Under the pieces are notes generated by a model. It saw nothing but the letters and a program-made list of their open reading frames with translations. It made no database searches and was not told the DNA's origin. Made by a program: the position numbers and the translations under genes. DNA of 64,000 nucleotides from Thereva unica (taxonomy: Eukaryota; Arthropoda; Insecta; Diptera; Therevidae). Each line of letters opens with the position of its first letter. Within the stretch, counting starts at the first letter, position 1. The stretch spans positions 3,700,207 through 3,764,206 of the forward strand of contig OX465283.1 in assembly GCA_949987705.1 (NCBI GenBank), given 5' to 3'. Shown here in pieces: positions 21,540 to 31,329 of this stretch.

Positions 21540-22210
21540 TTTAAATTTCTACTTAAATGGTAAGGCATTCAGTACGGATCTGTAGCCGCTCGCCCATTCA
21601 ACGCCGTCCGCAACACTCCTATGAAGTTGTTGAAGCGGTGATAGTGCGTGTTGATCTTCGTGAGCGTAGTTGCAATTATTACGAAATTTTAAGTTTCTTC
21701 CCAAAAAAATCCTGAACACTCCACCTCCAGCCAGCATTTACTCCAATGGACCATAGGCCAATCCGGCTCTGGTTAAACGTGAATGAAACGACTCTAAGGA
21801 GGATTATGAAGCAATATCTTCATCTCTTCCCATACAAAGGGCAACTTACTCAATGATTATTACCAATTGGAAATGCCGTCGCAAGAATGATCGATGCGAT
21901 GACGGACAAAGCTCATTTTACACTCTCCGGGGGAGTCAATAAACAAAACTGTCGAATTTGGGGAACAGAGAACCACTGTTTGGGCTGGAGTGCACCCAAA
22001 AACAATCATCGGACCATTTTTTTTTTTTTTTTCAAAGTTCGGGAAACCGTCGACAGTGCACGCTATCGTTAAATGGTGGTGCACTTTGTATGGCCGAAAA
22101 TGGGTGAAAATGGCCGGACGAACCGAAGTTGCTGCTGTAACGCCAGAAAACAACGGCTTTTTGGGTATCGAATGGAGGTCATTTAATCGACATAAATGGT
22201 AGAGAATATC
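21540..22210 (+). mobile_element. Tc1/mariner-superfamily (DDE_3-type) transposase fragment
   Basis: Conceptual plus-strand words are 'TLRRIMKQYLHLFPYKGQLT', 'DKAHFTLSGGVNKQNCRIWG', 'TENHCLGWSAPKN' with a shifted 'HPKTIIGPFFFF', and 'RETVDSARYR'. These match the D(E)AHF.l.G.vN..NcRiWG..NP ... GiiGPfFFe...G.tVn..rY block of a large insect family of DUF4817/DDE_3 transposases. It includes the first catalytic Asp region and the start of the second block. A T-run at 22018-22033 interrupts the middle. The third catalytic block and both terminal repeats are not visible. Confidence 0.7.
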
Positions 22211-23980
22211 CTAAATAAATCTTGCTCATTTGTCAAAATCGGCTGAAAAATGTCGGAGTAATTCAATGTTAAAATACCGCAGGTCTAGACGGCGCACCCC
22301 ACCTAGAATGCAAATTTACATATTTTAATGGGCGCCAAGGGTTTTTAATGTAACAGGGGGCCGGAGTATCATAAAGTTTGGAAACCAATGCCCTAAGCCA
22401 ACCCTCTCAACTAAAAAAAAACACAAAACCAAAATTGTGTCATTTTAGAAAACAAAAAGTCACAAGACTCTCTCTCACCCGCTCCAGCTGTCTGACTAGC
22501 AGCATCAAAATTGTGCACCAAAACTTTCCTAAAAAGACATGCACGTCATCTTCAACTATGCAGCACACCTCCAACGTGCCAAAGCACCCTCCAAATATTT
22601 ATGTTTATAACAAAATGGCTGGATTACAACGCAAACTGTGCTGCAACTTTGTCTCGCAAGTTGTACGCAAAGTTTCGAAAGATTCCAGGGATTTTGTAAA
22701 ATATGAAATCCACACCGAAAACTTACCCAAACACACACCCCCTGGCGCCCGCCCCCTACAATCACAGGGTGCATGTTAAATTTAATGAAATCTTACCTCG
22801 TTCAACCCTGCTTTAATATAGGTTGGCGGGTGGGACTTGTTGCTATCACCTCTAGACGCCGCTACAGTATCATCCGAATAATTTACTCCACGGCGGCAGA
22901 TGGCTGCGAGCTTTATCTTGAGACAAGCTGACATCCAGCAAGAAGGTTCCAATTAATGATAATTCCTGAAATAGGGTACAATTTGTCAAGCTGGGGTCCT
23001 CGGTGCGAGCGTAAATTAATTTTTATGAACTACCAGGATTATGGAATATTTTTCCTCTAACGGTTCTTTATTATTGTATATAATGGCAACAGATTGAATT
23101 AATTTCGAGCAAAGCGAACGGAAGGAATTCGTTTTTTATTAGGGCACGATTAATTTCGACACGAGAATGGAATGAAAATCGACGTTTCCTTTAAGAAAAT
23201 CAATTTTAAGAGAAAAAATACTTTTAGGATGTTGAAAATGCCTAAGCTTTGCTTATGTGAAAGACTAGAGTTCGACAACTGATTCATGCCCTTCACACAA
23301 GGACCGAACGATCCCCTTGTCAGACCAGACATTTGGGTCTGATTTGACAGTTAGCACAAACATCAGACATGATTCCGGTAAACAAAACGGTGTCGACCTC
23401 CGCTCTTCCTACACTAACTCAGGCTCAATAGGATGCCACCGAGTTAAAACCACTGCAAGACAGATTCAGAAACGACACAAAGGAAAACCTAAAACCCACG
23501 CGAATACCATTCACGAAGAAACAAGTCTGGTGTGAAACTAGCATAACGTTTTTAAACTTCGATCACCAGCCTCTTTGCGCAAGCCCTTTTCAACCGTAAG
23601 TTACGGTGCGAAGTCAATAAGACGAACGACGTCGAGAGGACGAACGACGCTTTAGGGTTAGGGTTTCCTTTGTAGGTCAGCATTCGCCGTGAATACAACG
23701 TCATAATTTTCGTCCTCCTGTGACACCCGTACCATATGGCTAAGCTTCATTTATTCCTCCATGAAGTCGGAATAGGCAGAGTAGAGATTAGGGTCATGTG
23801 CCAATAGTCTTTCTAATCGAAGTAGTGTGGTCAACGCCACTTTTTGAGAATCGCCTAGTAGAACTGCATGAAATTTTATCGGGAGTTTAACAACGCAACG
23901 TCTGTGGCGATCTCTACTGTGAGGTTATAGAAAGTGATCCTCGCACTTTTCTTCTTCAGGTGTTAGCGGCTCCTTTTTCG
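22211..23980. other. Non-coding DNA
   Basis: No gene was found. A stretch at 22340-22390 ('caggg..ccggagta', 'aaagtttggaaacc') resembles hAT-type terminal DNA but has no partner end that I can find. The frame 22378-22779 has no family-like content. Confidence 0.4.
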
Positions 23981-23984
23981 TAAT

Positions 23985-24131
23985 GTCTTCGACTTCCCAA
24001 AATCTTCAAAGTGTCGTATCGACGACCCAAAAAATCCACTGGACCCGATAATACACCCCCTATCGTCTTAAAGCAATGCGCCTCACCTTTGGCTAAACCT
24101 CTGCGCAAACTTTTTGCCCTGTCATACTTCT
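23985..24131 (+). mobile_element. LINE-C fragment, left part of interrupted copy
   Basis: Frames give 'DPDNTPPIVLKQCASPLAKP' and 'LFALSYF', equal in position to 'GPDKIPPMVLKKCASPLAKT' of the 48.5-50.2 kb copy. It ends at the 8-bp target site ATACTTCT (24124-24131) and resumes after LINE-B at 25534. Confidence 0.8.
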
Positions 24132-25533
24132 TCTCCTTCTCCAGGAAGTGATGCCAGAAGACTGGAGAAAAGGCATCCTCTGTCCGGTACACAAAAAAGG
24201 AGATATCACAGCGTGCACTAATTATCGCGGTATAACGTTGTTGAGTACCGTGTATAAGATATTCTCCGCTATCCTACAAAACAGGATGGCCCCATACGCC
24301 AGAAACATCAGGCCATTACCAGTGTGGCTTCAGCCCAGGCAAATCAACGACTGATCAGATTTTCACCTTGAGGCAGGCTATGGAAAAAAGTCTAGAGTTT
24401 CAAAACTCACTTCAACACCTTTTCATAGACTTTAAAGCCGCCTATGATAGCATAGCCAGGGTAGAACTCTACAAAGCCATAAGAGAATTCGGCATCCCCA
24501 ACAAACTGACAAGACTATGTAGGTTGACCATGATCAATGTGTCAAGCCAAGTTAAGGTATCCGGAACACTGTCCAGACCAATCAACATCTATAATGGACT
24601 CCGACAAGGGGACGGTCTGGCCTGCCTCCTTTTCAACCTGGCGTTGGAGAAAGTGATCCGAGATTCGGGCGTGACATCAAGGGGTACAATCCTCCACAAG
24701 TCCACCCAATTACTGGCTTACGCAGACGACATTGACATCATTGGAAGAACAACAACAGCTGTACAAGAAGCTTTCACTCAGATTGAGCAAGCGGCAGGAA
24801 ATCTGGGACTGCACATTAACGAAAGCAAAACAAAGTACATGGTGGCCTCGTCTGGAAGAACACCTAACATTGGTCCCACAATCAAGGTAGCGGAACACGA
24901 GTTTGACGTGGTAAAATCATTTACCTACCTTGGGTCAATAGTAGCAGCCGACAATAGCATGGAACCAGAAATACGCGCACGACTGCTAAAAGCCAACAAA
25001 GCCTACTATAGTCTGTCAAGGCTCTTCAAATCCAAATATCTAACCATAACGTCTAAACTTTTACTATATAAGACGGTGGTCTTACCCGTTCTCACATATG
25101 CATCCGAAACGTGGGTGCTTAGCAAAAAGCACTCAAACCTCTTGGGCGTGTTTGAGAGGAAAATACTTCGGAGGATTGTTGGCCCCGTATGTGAGGAAGG
25201 ACGATTCCGGAGACTCTACAATGACGAGATCTACGAGCGCTATCGCGACATAGATGTTGTGAAGAAAATAAAGCTCGGTAGGCTCCGGTGGGCAGGGCAT
25301 CTAGCTCGTATGAGTGAAGATGAGCCTGCTCGGAAAGTTCTCTGCGGTAAGACCTATGGGGTGCGACAGCGAGGGAGGCCCAACCTTCGCTGGAAGGATG
25401 GCGTGGACCAGGACGCTCAGAGTTTAGGGATGCCAAACTGGATGACATCGGCTCAGAATCGGGACCGGTGGAGAGAACAGTTGCGCGAGGCCAGGACCGG
25501 ATCCCGGTTGTAGAGCCGTTAAAGAAGAAGAAG
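24132..25533 (+). mobile_element. LINE-B insertion, 5'-truncated, with 8-bp TSD
   Basis: This is a 5'-truncated non-LTR element inserted into LINE-C. ATACTTCT is present at 24124-24131 and again at 25534-25541, a target-site duplication. The element starts inside the RT ('PEDWRKGILCPVHKKGDI', 'NYRGITLLSTVYKIFSAILQ'). It continues after a one-base frame change near 24310-24330 into the 381-codon ORF and ends with TAG at 25511-25513, a short 3' UTR (gagccgtt) and an AAAGAAGAAGAAG tail. The open frame and visible TSD make it one of the youngest insertions here. Confidence 0.9.
24368..25513 (+). CDS. LINE-B reverse transcriptase ORF (N-terminally incomplete)
   Basis: A 381-residue frame. RT motif A is 'LFIDFKAAYDSI' at residues 18-29, motif B 'GLRQGDGLACLLFN' at 77-90, and the catalytic YADD box at 118-121 ('LLAYADDIDIIGRT'). 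The thumb follows ('FTYLGSIVAADN'), then the conserved tail 'FERKILRRIVGPVCEEGRFR', 'GRLRWAGHLARMSEDEPARK' and 'RGRPNLRWKDGVDQDAQSLG'. The catalytic aspartates are intact. The listed ATG is internal: the true protein would begin far upstream with an endonuclease that this copy lacks, and the finger domain lies in another frame (24148-24330). No transcription signal is expected for a 5'-truncated copy, so this is probably a recent pseudogene. Confidence 0.85.
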   Translation: MRQAMEKSLEFQNSLQHLFIDFKAAYDSIARVELYKAIREFGIPNKLTRLCRLTMINVSSQVKVSGTLSRPINIYNGLRQGDGLACLLFNLALEKVIRDSGVTSRGTILHKSTQLLAYADDIDIIGRTTTAVQEAFTQIEQAAGNLGLHINESKTKYMVASSGRTPNIGPTIKVAEHEFDVVKSFTYLGSIVAADNSMEPEIRARLLKANKAYYSLSRLFKSKYLTITSKLLLYKTVVLPVLTYASETWVLSKKHSNLLGVFERKILRRIVGPVCEEGRFRRLYNDEIYERYRDIDVVKKIKLGRLRWAGHLARMSEDEPARKVLCGKTYGVRQRGRPNLRWKDGVDQDAQSLGMPNWMTSAQNRDRWREQLREARTGSRL

Positions 25534-25975
25534 ATACTTCTCCGGAGTCTATCCAGACTCTTGGAAACTTGCACATGTTCAGCCCATACCGAAAGAAGTT
25601 GACTCCAGCCTTCCGCCCAATAGCAATTTCTTCTATTCTCTCCATGGTTACGATAGTCAACAAAAAGCTTATGGGATATCTAGAATCCAACCTACTCATA
25701 AAGGACAGGCAATATGGCTTCCGGCAAAAAAGATCCACAGCCGATCGTTTAGTTTGCCTGACCTCAAGCGCAATCTGGTGACTCTTGTCTGGTTGCTTTA
25801 GATATCTCCAAGGCTTTCGATAGAGTTTGGCACTCAGCCCTGAAGGCTAAACTCAAAGCAATTGGAGTGGACTCACTTCTGAAGAAATGGATTGAGAGTT
25901 TCCTTTCCGGCCGTTCAATTAAGGTAACATTGGTTGGCGTCAACTCCGAATCCCACCCGACATCTGCGTGGCTTG
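25534..25975 (+). mobile_element. LINE-C fragment, right part of interrupted copy
   Basis: It resumes with TSD ATACTTCT then 'ccggagtctatccagactcttgg' (SGVYPDSW), 'FRPIAISSILSMVTIVNKKL', 'YLESNLLIKDRQYGFRQKRS', then after a shift 'VALDISKAFDRVWHSALKAK' and 'LSGRSIKVTLVGVNSE'. It stops near 25975 before motif B. Together with 23985-24131 it reconstitutes the order seen at 48760-49310. It contains frameshifts near 25775. Confidence 0.85.
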
Positions 25976-26595
25976 GCGATTTCGACCACTCTTACTACTT
26001 TTGCAACCTGACGCGATTGGGATGTTGGCAACCTCTTTGATAAGCAGGCGTAGTTCAATGTGAAGAGGCTGCTCCTACCTGCAGGGTACTACCCATCCGG
26101 TACTACCCCCGCCGAAGGGGAGTTTTCACCATTGAAGACGCTTTAAATTTTAAAGACAGAGAGTTTAGGGCATATTGACAGCGATTTTATGTCAGTCCGA
26201 ACACGCTTCGTACTTCTTATAATGTCATCCAATATAGGTTGAAGAGAAGCTGAGGAGCTGGAAGTGCAGGAAGAAATGGCGACAGGATTTAAGATTGACG
26301 AATGCATGTCATCAATCGAGTCTAAGGCCGTTGCAACTAGGGAAGACACTCTAATTAGCCGCAACAAGAGCAAAGGTGTCGGACAACGAGTCGATCCGGA
26401 CGTTGATCTACTGGACGTCATCTGAAAATACGAGATGTTGCCGGAGAAGAAATTAAGACGGCCCATGACTATTTCATGGCCATCAAGAAATATGTTCATC
26501 AAGACATAGCAGGGCACTCACTACAAGTCAACCCTCTACAAGTCAACAAACACAGGTGTGCGCCCAGATCCAGTAGAGCGATAACCCTAGGTAGC
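25976..26595. other. Unclassified region with coding-like composition
   Basis: GC-richer than its surroundings, with a minus frame at 26143-26517 and plus-frame pieces such as 'EMATGFKIDECMSSIESKAV'. I do not recognise a family. It could be the remains of a host-like or DNA-transposon gene, but nothing decisive is visible. Confidence 0.3.
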
Positions 26596-26599
26596 TGTC

Positions 26600-26850
26600 T
26601 CTCAAGCAGAGGTTTACGCTATACTTTCAGGCCACCATAAGAACTTAAGAAGGGCCTTTAACAAAAAACGAATCTTTATCTTGCCCCATCATCAAGAGGC
26701 AATTAGGGTGAATAGGTTTAGTAAGACTAAGTTTAAATTAGTTTCACACGGCCAACGTGCACATGGACGATCGCAATCAAGTTACTCTGGTCTGTGTCCC
26801 AGGCTTCATAAGTAATCTAAAGGCGGATGCGCTGGCTTAACTGGGCTCTG
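26600..26850 (+). mobile_element. LINE-E RNase H domain fragment
   Basis: Plus-strand frames give 'SQAEVYAILSGHHKNLRRAF', 'NKKRIFILPHHQEAIRVNRF' and 'LVCVPGFISNLKADALA'. These correspond in order to the RNase H blocks of R1/LOA/Jockey-type LINEs (qaEv.Ai..ca..l......i.I.sDSqAAl.al ... LvWVPGH.gi.gNekADeLA). The second catalytic Asp (SDSQAA) is lost here (LPHHQEA), and frameshifts separate the blocks. The TDGS block is not present upstream. Confidence 0.65.
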
Positions 26851-27640
26851 ACATTACAATCAAAAATTACCCACAAAGATACGACGCTCTCAAAATTTCT
26901 CATAAGCTCCCTTGCGAGTGAATATATCAATCGACAAGGTGCAAGCGAGACAAAATTCAATTTAAAAACAAAACAAAAATCGAAGAAAGAGAGGGTAAAT
27001 AAAGAAATGTTATTTCACGAAGTGCGAAAGAGACGCACTGATTTCCCTTCTCCGCAATTTTTTGTGCCGTCTGGACTTTTATTTTGCTTGTGTGAATTCA
27101 TGTACCATCTTCGTGTACTTCCTGCTCTGCATGTGTTTGTGTAGTTTGCCGTTGCTCCGCCCTCTCGCCATTCCGGAGCGCGTATATGAATAGACAGAAG
27201 ATCATAGATTTTTACTTTCCTTTTTCTTCGCACAGAAAGGATTACATTGTCGTATCTTTCTGAGTAATTTTTGATTACAATCCTTCGTGTGCTGTCTACT
27301 AACGCGGCCAAGTTAGTAAGTTTTACGCAATTCACACAACAACTTCCGTCACGATCAAAACGATCACTCAGAACACTCTATCGATCAGTGAACTCATAGT
27401 TCACTGATCTACCCAATTTCCGGGCTCAGTGGCCAGAGCAGTTTTTGGCTTGACTACCGGATAGGAAAGGCGGAAGACCTCACCCACAGGCTTTGCCCCG
27501 CGAGAGCGAGGAATAGGGTCTTGCTGTTCGACGAGTTTCTGCTAGAACCTTCAAGTCCAAGAAACAAGCCACTAGGCATACTAAGTTATTAGTGAGAGAT
27601 ATTAGATTTGTGGTGAACATGTAAAAAGTGTATACCGAAT
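26851..27640. other. Non-coding DNA
   Basis: Nothing recognised. A 17-bp inverted pair 'cgatcagtgaactcatagttcactgatc' lies at 27380-27408 and would form a small perfect hairpin. Confidence 0.4.
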
Positions 27641-27648
27641 CCTACAAA

Positions 27649-27888
27649 CAGGGGCGGCGCTTTCATAGGTGTAAATGGTGCACTTTCACAGGTCGCAATT
27701 GGACTGGGCACTTAAAAAATGAAAAAGTGTTCCCGTGCCTTCATTTTCATACGATTATATTAAAAAAACTTCACAGAGTGTTTGTGTCTTTTTCCACTGC
27801 CCTGCACTGCTATAAAAAAATGAAAAGCTGATGCGGGCGCAATGTGGCATATTGCACCGGGCGCAAAACAAATCAAGCGCCGGCACCA
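27649..27888. mobile_element. hAT-type non-autonomous element (240 bp) with 8-bp TSD
   Basis: CCTACAAA flanks the element at 27641-27648 and 27889-27896. The element begins CAGGGGCGGCGC and its other end, inverted, reads TGGTGCCGGCGC, an imperfect terminal inverted repeat of the CAGGGG type. Subterminal regions share 'ggtgca' and 'ggcgca' words. An 8-bp duplication plus CA-initial, GC-rich termini are typical of hAT elements. It has no transposase frame, and the open frame across it (27628-27831) is accidental. Confidence 0.8.
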
Positions 27889-27899
27889 CCTACAAAACC

Positions 27900-28955
27900 G
27901 CAAAGCCGGAATAAACGTAACAAAACATTTATTGACAATTAGTTGGTAATGTAGGTTTTTCTTACTATGCGGGACACATTATAAGACCAACTAAGTTGAT
28001 GGATATGCAGTGTTAGAAAAAAATATCGTGACTCTCTTAAAATTTTTAGATCTAAATCAAGAGACTTGTGATCTTAACTCTTCTTCTTCTATCAAACGTT
28101 TTTATTACTATCCATGATAGAATAAAACCTTAAATTGAAAAACTACAAAAAGGATTCTCTCTCAATTCACTTAAAAACAAATATTTTAAGCCACGAGAAG
28201 CCATTCATCAATCTGTCAACTATTGAATCAACTGAACCTCATTCAGGGCGCGATAAGATAAATTATCGATTTTATCCATAGAAAATCTTCTACGAAAAAT
28301 CATCTTGAACCCTTAACACACAACAAGGAAAAATAAAGTGGAAATTACAAAAGAGAGAAAAAAATAAAGCAAATTTCCATATTTTAATGTACGAAAAAAA
28401 AGAACTAAAAATGGATCTCGGATGTTTTATAAGTTTTTATTCACGCCACCATAGGATCAATAAAAACGAACAACACAAATCTGTAAAAAACTAGGAGCAC
28501 AATAGAGTTGGTGGCATCCTTGGGATGAAAGGATTTGTTGAGATATTTTTTTCCATTTTTTTTTTGTGTATATTTTTTTGGTCCTGCAATAAATCCTGGA
28601 GCTGCTGAGATGGAAGGAACAATTTCAAGAGCAACTAAACTTGGCTGATGCTAGTGTGCAAGTTAACAATGACTGAGGAGAATAGTTGGAAGATATTCGA
28701 TGGCGTTACGATGTTGATAGATAACAATTGACGTGTTTTACTTTTATTTGGTTATTTTTATTTTATTCTGATTTGATGATGTGAAATGGTTTTTCTAAAT
28801 TGTAGATGCAGTTTTTGTGGTGTTATTGAAGGTATTAGATGATTTATTGTTTGGTTTTCGCTAAAAAGATAAGCTTATATAAATTTAAGATAACTTTACT
28901 TGTTGAATGTAAGGAGGACTCCTGAAAGAACCCTACTAAACAGCATGCCGTTAAT
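27900..28955. other. AT-rich non-coding DNA
   Basis: No gene and no clear element. Poly-T/poly-A tracts at 28557-28579 and 28391-28401. Confidence 0.45.
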
Positions 28956-28959
28956 AGTG

Positions 28960-30180
28960 CGGATGAAAGGTTACTGTGCAGCGACGAGGAGCAACTTCAA
29001 AGATGGAGAGATTACTGCTTCGCCGTCTTGAATGGTTCGTTTGCACAGGAACCTCAAAAAAGCAGCAATAATGCACAGCCAATAAGAATCACCACCCGTA
29101 CACCATCCAAAACAGAAATAGTAACCGCAATTCATGCAATGGCCAATGGTAAAGCAGCTGGAAAAGGTGGCATCCCGCCGGAATTGTTGAAAGCCACCCA
29201 AGCCTCATAGCAGATTCGCTATAGCCAATCCTGGAAAAAACATACCTGTACCTTTCTGGAGTATTGGACGGAAGGTATCATAGTCAAAACTCCAAAAAAG
29301 GGGGAACTAAAAATATACGGCAATTGGAGAGGCTTCTGTCTATTATCTACTGTGGGTAAAATCTTGTCCCACATTATATTATCAAGGATAAGAGACGCAG
29401 TAGACCGAACGCTTAGAAAACAGCAGGCTGCATTCAGAAAGGGCCGCTCCTGCATAGACCATATTAACACTTTACGAATCATGGTAGAGCAATCTACCGA
29501 ATTGCGATTCCCCCTGTACCTTGCTTTCGTAGACTATGAGAAATCGTTCGACTCGGTCAATAGGAGCTTTATATGGCAGGTACTATGGCGACGTGGACTG
29601 TCTAATAAAATAATAGAATAGATAAAAGCCATATTCAACAATTCCAAATGCAGAGTTCTCCATAATGGAAAATTTTCCGACAGCTTTGAGGTGAGTTCAG
29701 GAGTACCACAAGGATGCGTACTTTCGCCTTTACTATTTCTTATAGTAATAAACGAAATCCTTGTTATCGCTCTAAGTAGTGGAACAGGCGGCTTACAATG
29801 GAGATTTCTAGACGGCCTTAAGGATTTCGACTACGCGGATGATATCTGTTTGCTGGACCAGGACCTCAAAAACATGTTAAAAAATTTGGCAATCGAAAGT
29901 AGTCCAGCAGGCAGATAAATGCAAACACCCTTGAACGGACAGCCGACGTCGAACTGGTAGATAAATCCTGCTACTTCGGTAGCATTATTACCGAAAATGG
30001 TGGGGCAGAAGAAGACGTCAGTTGCAGAATTATTTAAGCACGAAGCGCATATGGAGATCAACCTGCCTGTTCCGCATATGGAGTTCAACTCAGATCTAAA
30101 CTTACACCAAATTGCTAACTCCAACTTTAAGGCAGTTCTTTTGTATGGTTGCGAATCATTGAAAGTCACCCAATAAGAAA
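28960..30180 (+). mobile_element. LINE-D endonuclease-RT element, RT part before SINE insertion
   Basis: In order: 'SDEEQLQRWRDYCFAVLNGS' (pre-RT segment; the W..YF..LLN block), 'AIHAMANGKAAGKGGIPPEL' (KAaG.DgIP.EllK), 'CTFLEYWTEGIIVKTPKKGE', 'NWRGFCLLSTVGKILSHIIL', 'QQAAFRKGRSCIDHINTLRI', motif A 'LAFVDYEKSFDSVNR', motif B 'SGVPQGCVLSPLLFLIVINE', catalytic 'DYADDICLLD' and finally 'LLYGCESLKVTQ'. In-frame stops occur near 29208 and 29619, with one or more shifts after 29900. The endonuclease half is missing. The copy is dead but well ordered, and a SINE interrupts it at about 30180. Confidence 0.85.
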
Positions 30181-30640
30181 GCCTCGGTAGTCTAGGGGTA
30201 AAGCGCCTGACTACTATTCCAGAGGTCCCGGGCTCGAATTCCGGCCAGCCCCACGGTCCTTCGCCTTCTCCACTTTCCCGCCCATATAACTTTCCTTCTT
30301 TCTTCTCCCCTCTTTACATTCCTGATTCCTTCCGTCGTAGCCTTCGCTAGTCCTACCCCGCTCCACCAAGCGCATGTCATCGGTTGGTTGATGAGATTCA
30401 ACTCGTTTCAGGAGGCATAACACTCCAGGGAGTTGTTTCTCGATGCCCCGATGGAAGAGTCGCGAAATGGTTGGGAGTAGGTGGAATAAAATATCGCGGG
30501 TAGGTTGTGGCAGCTCCTTCTTACTTCTCTCTGTCTCTCCTTCTTCTCTCTATCTTCTGACTAGAGCTGCTGCTCGACATTGCACTCTATACGAAAAAAA
30601 TAGATTGTCGAACAGTAGAAAGCCTCTAGTCTATCAACTA
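30181..30640 (+). mobile_element. tRNA-derived SINE, family 1, copy b
   Basis: Begins GCCTCGGTAGTCTAGGGGTA (A-box-like), with the B-box-like gggctcgaattcc at 30230-30242. It then follows the family body order: 'ctttcccgcccatataac', 'aggaggcataacactcc', 'gtaggtggaataaaatatcg' and 'ctagagctgctgctcgacat', ending near 'ctctagtctatcaac'. It interrupts the LINE-D coding order and is therefore younger than that LINE copy. The tail has only short A runs. Confidence 0.85.
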
Positions 30641-30659
30641 AATAAATCATCACATGGCG

Positions 30660-30860
30660 CCTACAAGTTTTCCCAAAGATCCCGTCGAGTGGGACGACCT
30701 AGAACAACGTGGAGGAGAACCCTACTAGCAGAAGCCGTAACAACTGGGAGATCCTGGTCGAAGCTGAGAGCTGTCGCACAATACAGAGTCCGCTGGAGGG
30801 CAACTGTTGCCGCTCTATATCCTATGAGAGATTAAAGGGGAAAAAGAAGAAGAATGGTAG
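30660..30860 (+). mobile_element. LINE-D C-terminal end, after SINE insertion
   Basis: The frame gives 'FSQRSRRVGRPRTTWRRTLL', 'AEAVTTGRSWSKLRAVAQYR' and 'VRWRATVAALYPMRD', then a stop. A short 3' region and AAAAAGAAGAAGAA follow. This is the standard C-terminus of this LINE type (RRGRP.TTWRR..E.E....g.sW.e...lAqdR.rWR..V.al). The segment between 'KVTQ' and 'NPQG', present at 2.1-2.5 kb, is missing, so a deletion accompanied or followed the SINE insertion. Confidence 0.8.
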
Positions 30861-30884
30861 ATTAGCCTTAATATGAATGTGTTT

Positions 30885-31009
30885 CGGAAAAGTGCGTTTG
30901 ATTAATTCAGAACACTAAAGAAGAAAGCAAAAGTGTATCTGACCACTTCTTCATCCTAGAGGTAATAACGAGCGACAGTCGAATTATTTCGGTGGCAGCG
31001 GTAGGATCC
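30885..31009 (+). repeat. LTR-end-like block ending in PBS-like core
   Basis: The words 'ttcggaaaagtgcgtttgat', 'attcagaa' and 'aaagaagaaag' lead to 'attatttc' and then GGTGGCAGCGGTAGGATCC (30991-31009) and 'agcaaag'. The reverse complement of 41307-41435 has the same words in the same order. The structure looks like the final part of an LTR followed by a primer binding site (inference). The 'GGATCCAGCAAA' junction equals the unit junction of the 28-bp minisatellites. Confidence 0.6.
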
Positions 31010-31048
31010 AGCAAAGTCGTATCATCCTGGCCTGTGTTGCTTGGTAGC

Positions 31049-31320
31049 TTTTTTTATGTGAAAGACTAGACTCTCAGGAAAGGTCCTTAATACTGTCGAC
31101 AATCTATTTTCTTCGTATAGAGTGCAATGTCGAACAGCAGCTCTAGTCGGTGGAACCGGGAAGGGCTAAAGACGAGAGGAATCAGGAATATAAAAAGGGA
31201 AGAAGAAAGAAGGAAAGTTATGTAGGTGGGAAAGTGAAAAAGGCGAAGGACCGCGGGGCTGGCGGATTCGAGCCCGGGACCTCTGGGATAGTAGTCCGAC
31301 GCCTTATTCACTACCGAGGC
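31049..31320 (-). mobile_element. tRNA-derived SINE, family 1, copy c (internally deleted)
   Basis: The minus-strand head 'gcctcggtagtgaataaggcg' and B box 'cgggctcgaatccgcc' are followed by the family body, but about 190 bp of the centre are missing between 'ggaaccgggaagg' and 'ctagtcgg' in plus orientation. It ends with a short A tail (T-run at 31049-31055). Confidence 0.8.
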
Positions 31321-31329
31321 GAAGCTCAG

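Noticed and set aside
22378..22779. 133-codon plus frame as a host gene exon
   Set aside because: No domain, no splice-site-flanked coding neighbours, and low-complexity Lys/Thr/Ser content.
25119..25738. Minus-strand frames of 104-151 codons
   Set aside because: Antisense shadows of LINE-B and LINE-C.
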